Shown in pieces: positions 51,818 through 58,639 of a stretch of 64,000 nt of DNA. Position 1 is the first letter of the stretch. The number at the start of each line of letters is the position of its first letter. The notes beneath the pieces are model-generated. The model had not been told where the DNA came from. It was given only the letters and a program-made list of their open reading frames with translations, and made no database searches. Source of the DNA: an uncultured Flavobacteriales bacterium (GTDB lineage Bacteria > Bacteroidota > Bacteroidia > Flavobacteriales_G > Salibacteraceae); assembly GCA_937121175.1 (NCBI GenBank), contig CAKZKD010000002.1, forward strand, positions 248,001 through 312,000, written 5' to 3'. The translations under genes were made by a program, and so were the position numbers.

Positions 51818-52681
51818 TTAATCTTTTAGAAGCGTGAGTAGATATTTTCCGTATCCACTTTTAACCAACGGCTGGGCGATTTGTTCAAGTTGCTCATCAT
51901 TTATAAAGCCCATGTGCCACGCAATTTCTTCTATACACGAAATCTTCGTGCCTTGTCGTTTCTCGATAACTTCAACATATTGGCTTGCTTGATTCAGTGA
52001 GTCTATAGTGCCAGTATCCAGCCACGCTGTTCCTCTATCAAGCACTGAAACTTTTAATTTTCCTTGGGCGAGGTACTCCTTGTTTACATCGGTAATCTCG
52101 TATTCGCCCCGTGCAGAAGGCTCCAAGTTTTTCGCAATGTCAATCACCGAATTATCGTAATAATACAGTCCTGGAACGGCAAAGTTTGATTTAGGATGCT
52201 CTGGTTTTTCTTCTATGGAAAGTGCAGTATAATCTTCGTCAAAATCAACAACACCATAACGTTCTGGGTCAGATACCCGATAGGCAAAAATTACTCCTCC
52301 GTCTGGAGTAGTGCATGAACGAAGCTTTTGTGGTAGCCCAGAGCCGTAAAAAATATTATCTCCAAGAATTAAAGATGCACTGTCTTTTCCTATGAATTCT
52401 TCTCCAATTACAAAGGCTTGCGCTAGTCCATTAGGAACTTCTTGAACAGCATAACTAAAACTACACCCAAGTGCAGAGCCATCTCCAAGCAAACGCTCGA
52501 ATAACGGTAAGTCATGAGGTGTACTGATAATTAAAATATCTCGTATTCCGGCCAATAAATGCAATGAAAGCGGATAATAAATCATTGGTTTATCATAAAT
52601 CGGCATGATTTGCTTGCTTATTGCCAAGGTAAGAGGGTGAAGACGAGTTCCAGAACCTCCAGCGAGAATAATTCCTTTCAT
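51818..52681 (-). CDS. rfbA: glucose-1-phosphate thymidylyltransferase
   Basis: 287 residues; makes dTDP-glucose from glucose-1-phosphate and dTTP, the first step toward dTDP-rhamnose and other deoxysugars. The nucleotide-binding signature is [12 protein letters not shown] (about 6-17), then [25 protein letters not shown], and [10 protein letters not shown] near 220. Complete and of usual length. The other dTDP-sugar genes (rfbB, C, D) are absent here, so rfbA is isolated within a lipid-themed operon. Confidence 0.95.
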   Translation of the reverse strand: MKGIILAGGSGTRLHPLTLAISKQIMPIYDKPMIYYPLSLHLLAGIRDILIISTPHDLPLFERLLGDGSALGCSFSYAVQEVPNGLAQAFVIGEEFIGKDSASLILGDNIFYGSGLPQKLRSCTTPDGGVIFAYRVSDPERYGVVDFDEDYTALSIEEKPEHPKSNFAVPGLYYYDNSVIDIAKNLEPSARGEYEITDVNKEYLAQGKLKVSVLDRGTAWLDTGTIDSLNQASQYVEVIEKRQGTKISCIEEIAWHMGFINDEQLEQIAQPLVKSGYGKYLLTLLKD

Positions 52682-52704
52682 GGGTTTAATTTAGAAGCAC
52701 GAAT

Positions 52705-53166
52705 TTACTTAAACTCAATTTTACAGTTGAGCCATTCGTCATCAATTAAGGTTTTGTGTTTTTTATAGAAGTTGATTGCAGGTTCGTTCCAGTTCAGCAC
52801 TTGCCATTCTAAGCGTTTTACACCGGCCTTTTCAGATATAGAAATGAGTTCTTTTAGCAACAAACTACCTATGCCTTGCATGCGTTCACTTTCTTTTACA
52901 ATAATGTCTTCGAGGTATAAACAGCGCCCTTTCCAAGTGGAATATTTAGTGTAATACAAAGCAATTCCGGCAACTTTTCCGTCTTTTTCAGCTACCAAAA
53001 AATCGAAGATTTTATTTGACCCAAACCCGTCTTCAAGCAATATTTCTTCGGTTACAATCACCGCATTAGGCTCGCGTTCGTATGCAGCCAGTTCTTTAAT
53101 TAGGTTTAATAGTTCTGGAATATCCGAAGGGGTTCCTTTTCGTAAGTGAATGTTGTTTGAACTCAT
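52705..53166 (-). CDS. GNAT-family N-acetyltransferase
   Basis: 153 residues with the GNAT fold of diamine-acetyltransferase type: LRKGTPSDIPELLNLIKELA at the start (read as LRKGTPSDIP), CLYLEDIIVKESERMQGIGS with the acetyl-CoA loop (R/Q-x-x-G-x-G/S as MQGIGS), and VLNWNEPAINFYKKH at the end. The substrate is probably an amine. It overlaps the AMP-ligase gene by four bases, so it may act on the same product. Confidence 0.88.
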   Translation of the reverse strand: MSSNNIHLRKGTPSDIPELLNLIKELAAYEREPNAVIVTEEILLEDGFGSNKIFDFLVAEKDGKVAGIALYYTKYSTWKGRCLYLEDIIVKESERMQGIGSLLLKELISISEKAGVKRLEWQVLNWNEPAINFYKKHKTLIDDEWLNCKIEFK

Positions 53167-54659
53167 GTGGTCAAAATTAACTTCAATTTCCCATAATCAA
53201 TCTTTGAATTATGCCTAGGGTCGCGGGGGATTTTTTCAATCAATTTGATTTCGTCAAACTCGAATGATTTTAGCAATAGTAATAACTCCTTTTCACCCAT
53301 TTTCGATTCCAATATAATTGCGATTTTAGAATTTATTTCCAGCATAGTTCCCATCGTAACTCCCATAATTTGTTGCAATTGATTTTCGATTATAAATGGA
53401 CTAATCAGCTTTCCATTTTTAGAAATCAGTTGAGCACACCTGCCTGTTAAATACAATTCGCCGTTTTTAATAAAACCAGAGTCTCCAGTGCGATGCCAAA
53501 TTTTATTGTATTCAATTATTTTATTGCGATTAAATGCTTTTTGGTTGTTGAAATAAGCAGCCAAAACGTGATGCCCCGAGACAATAATTTCTCCGATTGA
53601 ACCATTGGAAAATGAATAGTTTTCTAACGATTCGTTTTCAGAAAGGGTGATAACTTCTTCAGTGCTTTTAATGATTCGAACTTCTGCATTTGGATACAAT
53701 TGACCTACAGGTAATCCGCTATCTAAAGTCTCATTTTGACTCAATGTTTTTGCCGAAATAGAGCTAATGGGTTCAGCTTCTGTAGAGCCATAAGCAATAA
53801 TGGAATCTGTATCCGGAAAAGCATTGCAATACAATTTCGCCTCAGAAGGAAAAACTGGCGCTCCTCCTGTAAATAGCTTTTCAAGCTTGGGCAGTTTAAT
53901 TCTGTTTTCAACGCTAAATTCAGCCAAACGTTTTATAAAAAATGGTGAGGCAGTAATTCTAGAAACGTTGTTTTTAATCAGCTGGTTAATGATTTTTTTG
54001 GGGTCTAAATTATTGGGTTTGGTTTGCTTGTAATCGGCAATGATTGAAGTGCAACCAACACCCAAGTTGACAAAGAGGACAATGGGTAAAATTGGCATAT
54101 CAATATCGGTTGGTTTTGGTTGTATTTCATGAAGCAAAGCCTTGAACTGTTCGTTCAAAAATACATGTGAGCGTAAAGCTGCCTTTGGTGTTCCTGTGCT
54201 GCCTGTGGTAAACGTGATTAGGGCTGGAGTGTCTCCAATTAGGTCAAGCGGAGCAAGCGTTCCATATTCTCGTTTATTTGGATTTAGTTTAACCGGAATC
54301 TTGCGCAATTCTTTGGAAAAGAGAGCAAGCAAACGAACTTTTGTTCCTGCAATGAAACCTTTACACTGGGCAATTTCGCAACAGATATCAAGGCGTTTTT
54401 TATTTACCCATTCGTCTAGAAAAACGGCTGTGGCACCAATGTAAAACAAGGCAAGCACTGTTCGGTATAAATCAATACTCATGGGAATAAAAACCAACAC
54501 TCGGTCGCCTTTCTGAATTCCTTTATTTTGAAAATATAGCGCTGTTTCTTGAACCTCTTTGCTCAGTGTGGCGAAGGTGATTTCTTTGTTCTTTTCAATA
54601 ATAGCCTTTTGGTTGGGATAGGCTTCTGAGGCCTCAAGAAATAGGTTTACGATGTTCAT
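53163..54659 (-). CDS. AMP-forming acyl/aryl ligase (OleC-like)
   Basis: 498 residues of the acyl-adenylate-forming family. The P-loop is TFTTGSTGTPKAALR (about 148-162), the A5-like motif is AYGSTEAEP (about 295), and the A7-like motif HRTGDSGFI with a final GKL region is present. The order resembles fatty acyl-AMP ligases of the OleC type, which make beta-lactones or acyl-CoA. The natural substrate is unknown. The C-terminal lysine region is short and ends SKIDYGKLKLIL. It overlaps both neighbours by four bases (ATGA). Confidence 0.88.
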   Translation of the reverse strand: MNIVNLFLEASEAYPNQKAIIEKNKEITFATLSKEVQETALYFQNKGIQKGDRVLVFIPMSIDLYRTVLALFYIGATAVFLDEWVNKKRLDICCEIAQCKGFIAGTKVRLLALFSKELRKIPVKLNPNKREYGTLAPLDLIGDTPALITFTTGSTGTPKAALRSHVFLNEQFKALLHEIQPKPTDIDMPILPIVLFVNLGVGCTSIIADYKQTKPNNLDPKKIINQLIKNNVSRITASPFFIKRLAEFSVENRIKLPKLEKLFTGGAPVFPSEAKLYCNAFPDTDSIIAYGSTEAEPISSISAKTLSQNETLDSGLPVGQLYPNAEVRIIKSTEEVITLSENESLENYSFSNGSIGEIIVSGHHVLAAYFNNQKAFNRNKIIEYNKIWHRTGDSGFIKNGELYLTGRCAQLISKNGKLISPFIIENQLQQIMGVTMGTMLEINSKIAIILESKMGEKELLLLLKSFEFDEIKLIEKIPRDPRHNSKIDYGKLKLILTT

Positions 54660-55681
54660 AATTCCATGCCGTAAAGTGAATAATTCTTATAGAACCCTCC
54701 GTCCGTAGCGTATTTGTCTGAAATAGCACGAGAGGCATTATCCTTAATCATAAACGCATGAATCACTTTTTTGTAGCCCATTTTTTTTGCCAATTGAACG
54801 GTTTTACCCGCTAGATAGCTACCGATTCCTCGAAAACTGGAGTCCTTTTTTCTGGCCATTGATTTCACAATTAAAGTAGTTGGTGGTTTTTTAGATTCAA
54901 AATGGTCAGGAATCGAAAAAATAAAGGCTTCAATTTCTTCGGATTTATTTTCAACTATCCAAACCAATTTTGGGTCAATAAAAGCCTGAATTTTCTTGTA
55001 CTTAGCAACAAATTCGGCAACGGATATTGGGGTAAATAGAAAATTATTGGAGAAGGCTTCCAAGCTAAATCGCGCGAGCTTTTCAAATTCGTTTTCAATG
55101 TCCTGCATGTACAGGTTTCTAAAAACAGCACCTTTTTCGGTAAATATTTTTTCAAATTTTTCGAGTTGATTGGTGTCAACGTTTAGTTTTTCGTCCAAGT
55201 TAGAGAAGTAATCCGAGATTACTGAAAACCCAGCCTTTTGAAACTGTGTATTGTAATAATCGTGGTGATAAGGTTCCATAAAAAAGTTCCGAAAGTCGTT
55301 GTTGGAGCTAAATCGGTGGCTGTTCCATGTTGAACCCTCCATAGGGCCAAGGAGATATTTATAGCCTTTTTCTTGTGCAAGGGTTTTGGTATGTTCCAAT
55401 AATAGTTCGCTTGTTTCTGGGTCGTTTTCACATTCGTAGCTCCCAATGCAAGCCGCAGGCATTTCATTGTACTTAAGCTCTGGGTTTTCATAAAATGCAA
55501 ATCGGCCACAAGCTTCGCCGTCCTTTAGCAAAACATATAATCCTTCCAAAAATGTTTCAACTGGGTCGTGACCAAGTATAAACCGTGGGCTATTTTCCTT
55601 GTACAATTTCTTTGGCAATTCGCTGAATAGCTCGAAGTTGGGTTCTCCAAAATTTGTTTTTATGAATTCAAATTGGCTCAT
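54656..55681 (-). CDS. acyl-CoA N-acyltransferase-like protein
   Basis: 341 residues. It looks like two GNAT-like halves: RFAFYENPELKYNEMPAACIGSYEC in the first (around 80-110), and SMARKKDSSFRGIGSYLAGKTVQLA in the second (around 275-300, an acetyl-CoA loop as RGIGSYLA). LLGPMEGSTWNSHRF (about 140) is a stretch seen in similar Bacteroidota proteins. The acyl group and acceptor are unknown. It overlaps the ligase gene downstream and the kinase-like gene upstream by four bases each. Confidence 0.75.
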   Translation of the reverse strand: MSQFEFIKTNFGEPNFELFSELPKKLYKENSPRFILGHDPVETFLEGLYVLLKDGEACGRFAFYENPELKYNEMPAACIGSYECENDPETSELLLEHTKTLAQEKGYKYLLGPMEGSTWNSHRFSSNNDFRNFFMEPYHHDYYNTQFQKAGFSVISDYFSNLDEKLNVDTNQLEKFEKIFTEKGAVFRNLYMQDIENEFEKLARFSLEAFSNNFLFTPISVAEFVAKYKKIQAFIDPKLVWIVENKSEEIEAFIFSIPDHFESKKPPTTLIVKSMARKKDSSFRGIGSYLAGKTVQLAKKMGYKKVIHAFMIKDNASRAISDKYATDGGFYKNYSLYGMEL

Positions 55682-56355
55682 GCAATGTAGAATTCTTTAA
55701 GTGAAATTAAAACCAGTAGTGCACTCATTGGAATGGTAAAGTTATCCCATCCGTTGTGAGAAAATGCTTCGGCAAAAACAGAAACTAAAGCTACCGAAAT
55801 AGCAGTTATTATCGCAACTGAAACACCTGTTTTTTGTTGAAGAATTAGCAGCGCAAATGATATAAGAAAGGCAACAAAAATGAATGCCAAGGAGCCTGCA
55901 ACCGTCTTTGTGTGACCCAAAATGACATATGGCTTCCAACGGTATTTTTTACCTGCCAATGCAGCTGCGGGGTCAGCAAAAGCAAGTACCAAAATGGGCA
56001 AATAATAAAATGAGTGTTGGTCGTAATATTGGTAAACCAAATAGCAGATATAAACCACTATGGGAAACAAAAAGCTGCCTCTAGTTAGCCGTTTTACACC
56101 ATTTATGGAAGGCAGTAAATTGAAGATTTGACTTATAATTAGAATCAATAAAAAGCTAGCACAAAGCAGCATTACTAGCCAATGATTTTCAATTAATGGA
56201 GGAAACAACATGGTAAGCAGACCTGTGGACAAGTGCACGTATTTGCGGGTAAGTTCTGGGTGTACTTTTTTTACGTGATACAACCACTCAGCTGTGGCAA
56301 ATAGCACCAGAAAAACACCTGCTAGGATTATTGTATTTATTAGGTTTTGATTCAT
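55678..56355 (-). CDS. phytol/dolichol-kinase-like membrane protein (CTP-type family)
   Basis: 225 residues with about seven membrane helices. The family signature TRKYVHLSTGLL (about 36-47), then LAFADPAAALAGKKYRW (about 125-141) and GHTKTVAGSLAFI (about 147-159), is that of phytol, farnesol and dolichol kinases and the related CDP-diglyceride synthases. Members phosphorylate an isoprenoid alcohol using CTP. The start is ATG 56355, four bases after the fic stop; it overlaps the next gene by four bases. A role on a long prenyl alcohol would fit the prenyl synthase at the end of the operon. Confidence 0.82.
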   Translation of the reverse strand: MNQNLINTIILAGVFLVLFATAEWLYHVKKVHPELTRKYVHLSTGLLTMLFPPLIENHWLVMLLCASFLLILIISQIFNLLPSINGVKRLTRGSFLFPIVVYICYLVYQYYDQHSFYYLPILVLAFADPAAALAGKKYRWKPYVILGHTKTVAGSLAFIFVAFLISFALLILQQKTGVSVAIITAISVALVSVFAEAFSHNGWDNFTIPMSALLVLISLKEFYIA

Positions 56356-56359
56356 TCTA

Positions 56360-57439
56360 CTACTTTAGAATATCGAGTAAAGCATGATTCAAATACAGTT
56401 TTTCTTTTCCTAGTTGTTCACTTTGTAGAAATCCTGCTTTTTCTAATTCCATTAAATAGTTGCCAACAGTTTTTAAGTTTCCAATTCCAGCTTCTACTAA
56501 AAATTGCCTTTTTGTGTAGGGTAGATTAAATAAAATTTCTATTAAATCCTTTGAGTAAACTTTGGGTAGTTTTTGCTTTATTTCTTTTTCATACTCGCTC
56601 ATTTTTAATTCAATAGAAGCAATTCTTTTTCTGTCTTCAAGAGCGGTTTGCTCAACCATATCCAGCATGTAAATAATCCACTCCTCCCATTTGCCTTTTT
56701 CGGTTACCGCTCTCAGTTTGGAGTAATATTCGTTTTTGTTTTCAATAATATAGCGACTCAGAAAAAGTGCTGGAAGCTCTAATAAGTTGGTCAATTTTAG
56801 ATAAAGTAAAATGATAATTCTACCCGTTCTGCCATTTCCGTCTAAGAATGGGTGAATTGCCTCGAATTGATAATGAATGATTGCCATTTTTATTAATGGG
56901 TCAAGTGAATCGTTTGCGTGAATAAAATCCTCAAGGTTTTTGAGCTTGGCCCTGATAACCGACTCGCCTTCGGGCGGGGTGTAAACTACTTTTTTTGTGG
57001 CAGGGTTCATTAACTGAGTACCTGGAGCATTTCTTATTTCTGCAGTTGATACTTTAATTATCTGCATTAGTTTAATGAATAGATTGGTAGTTAGAATTGG
57101 CTTTTTATTCATGGCTTCTACACCAAACCACAGGGCATTTTTATAATGCAAAACCTCTTTTACGGCTGGGTCGATAATCTTTTTTTCGGCAATTGTTGAC
57201 TTAAATAATTCGTCTTGAGTGGTTATAATATTTTCAATAGCAGAGCTTGCCTGTGCTTCTTGCAGCTGAATGGTATCAATGAAAAGAGAGGGGTTTGGTA
57301 AATTGGTTACCGCCCCTTTCAACTCTGAAAGTGCGCGACTTGCAGCGATTGTTTTTTTTAGAATTGTCGGTGTTTCCACACTAATTTTAAGTGGCAATTC
57401 TGGTAAATCGTTGTACGGTATTTTAGGATTGTATTTCAT
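56360..57439 (-). CDS. Fic-family protein with N-terminal inhibitory motif and C-terminal winged helix
   Basis: 359 residues like the Shewanella-type Fic proteins. A Fic N-terminal region (about 1-100) contains the self-inhibiting motif SSAIEN (65-70, [ST]xxxE[GN]). The catalytic loop HPFLDGNGRTGR is at 196-207 and complete (His, acidic residue, Arg). A winged-helix domain follows (about 290-359, TKRQFLVEAGIGNLKTVGNYL). The enzyme should attach AMP to a Tyr, Ser or Thr of a target once relieved. The winged helix may bind the four half-sites just upstream (57478-57542). It is the first gene of the run down to 50831. Confidence 0.92.
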   Translation of the reverse strand: MKYNPKIPYNDLPELPLKISVETPTILKKTIAASRALSELKGAVTNLPNPSLFIDTIQLQEAQASSAIENIITTQDELFKSTIAEKKIIDPAVKEVLHYKNALWFGVEAMNKKPILTTNLFIKLMQIIKVSTAEIRNAPGTQLMNPATKKVVYTPPEGESVIRAKLKNLEDFIHANDSLDPLIKMAIIHYQFEAIHPFLDGNGRTGRIIILLYLKLTNLLELPALFLSRYIIENKNEYYSKLRAVTEKGKWEEWIIYMLDMVEQTALEDRKRIASIELKMSEYEKEIKQKLPKVYSKDLIEILFNLPYTKRQFLVEAGIGNLKTVGNYLMELEKAGFLQSEQLGKEKLYLNHALLDILK

Positions 57440-57477
57440 TGCATCTGCCCAAGGGCGTTTTTTACACTCGAAAATTA

Positions 57478-57542
57478 AACGAGGGTAAAAATAGGTAAAA
57501 ATTACCCCCGTTCAAGAAACAAGGGTAAATATTACTCTCGTT
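57478..57542 (-). promoter_or_regulatory. two inverted pairs of an 11-bp half-site upstream of fic
   Basis: Four copies of a half-site near AACGAGGGTAA occur: AACGAGGGTAA at 57478-57488, its inverted partner TTACCCCCGTT at 57502-57512, AACAAGGGTAA at 57518-57528 and TTACTCTCGTT at 57532-57542. Read in one direction they are AACGAGGGTAA, AACGGGGGTAA, AACAAGGGTAA and AACGAGAGTAA. The gap between btaA and fic holds nothing else. The array probably overlaps the fic promoter and looks like an operator for a dimeric regulator. Confidence 0.7.
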
Positions 57543-57544
57543 GA

Positions 57545-58639
57545 TTAGCTCGGTTCCTTTTTAAAATCAAGCCTAAACCCAGAATAAAAGAACCCCTTGT
57601 CAATTTTCGTAAGTCGGTTAGAAGTTTCTGTATTATAGACTACTTGGTCATTAACCTCAGCAATTTTTCGTTCTACCATTAAATTCCAGTAGGCAATTCT
57701 AGCCTTAGGGCTTGAATGTTCGACAATATCTGATGCAACCGCAGTGAAAATTTCCGGACTCATGTACTCAAAAATATTGGACAAATTAAATTTATCGAAG
57801 GAGCCATGCACTTTAAACGCCTCTTCGGCAAAGCCCTTAAATGTTTTTAGGTTGTTGACATTTTTTTTAATGGTTTCAAAGTTTTCGGGACGAGCATAAT
57901 GTGGTAGTTCATTTTCAAATTTGCCCTTCATGATAAAATTCAGGAAGTAGTTTTTTTGACAATTTTTAGCGCTTAAATGCTTCTTTGCGGTTCCAAGAAT
58001 AAAAGTAGAAACTGGTATTTTTACTTCATTCAAAAAAGCAGGGTCTCTCCCAAATCGACCCATAACGAACTTGCTGAAAAACACTTTAAAAAGCAAACGC
58101 CAGCGCCAGTTGTTCCAGCGCTTATCAAAGAATTTTTGTTGTTTGTCTTGCGATTTTACACGGAATAAATCGCTTACATTTTGTTTTGATTGAACCAGTG
58201 GCAACACTTTCTTTCGGAACAGTTCAAAGTATTTTTCGAATTTGCCTTCGTAGATAATTCCGTTTTCTATTTGGGTGAGGTTATTGTCCCAATAATTTGC
58301 AGATTCGATTGGCAAAGCACCTTTTACACTGGTATATAAATCACCTCGTTTGGTACTTTTTGAAAACCCAAGAAACTGCAAAAAATCGGTGTAATTCAGC
58401 GATTTAAAAGCTGCCTTTTTAAGCTCAATTAAGTGCAATTGAACTTCGTTTATATCAACAGCTAAAACGAGTTCTGGGTTATTCATGAGCAGCGAAAAGC
58501 TATTGTCACCAGCCGAGCCAATCGAAAAAACACGTTCTCTGGGTTGTACGTTTAACGCTTCGACTAGAATATCAGCATCCTCCCAGCAGTTGGCGTATCG
58601 AATAAAATCGTGACTTGTTTTTTCTAGCTGTTTACTCAT
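57545..58639 (-). CDS. BtaA-type S-adenosylmethionine 3-amino-3-carboxypropyl transferase (DUF3419)
   Basis: 364 residues. It carries the stretches of DUF3419/BtaA: RYANCWEDADILVEAL (about 14-29), RVFSIGSAGDNSFSLL (40-55), VLAVDINEVQLHLIELK (60-76), WRWRLLFKVFFSKFVMG (about 180-196), GRDPAFLNEV and NIFEYMSPE near 290. The family moves the 3-amino-3-carboxypropyl group of SAM to diacylglycerol, the first step in betaine-lipid synthesis. BtaB, the methyltransferase for the second step, is neither next to it nor fused, so the product may be the unmethylated lipid or another molecule. It overlaps the dikinase gene by eight bases. Confidence 0.85.
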   Translation of the reverse strand: MSKQLEKTSHDFIRYANCWEDADILVEALNVQPRERVFSIGSAGDNSFSLLMNNPELVLAVDINEVQLHLIELKKAAFKSLNYTDFLQFLGFSKSTKRGDLYTSVKGALPIESANYWDNNLTQIENGIIYEGKFEKYFELFRKKVLPLVQSKQNVSDLFRVKSQDKQQKFFDKRWNNWRWRLLFKVFFSKFVMGRFGRDPAFLNEVKIPVSTFILGTAKKHLSAKNCQKNYFLNFIMKGKFENELPHYARPENFETIKKNVNNLKTFKGFAEEAFKVHGSFDKFNLSNIFEYMSPEIFTAVASDIVEHSSPKARIAYWNLMVERKIAEVNDQVVYNTETSNRLTKIDKGFFYSGFRLDFKKEPS

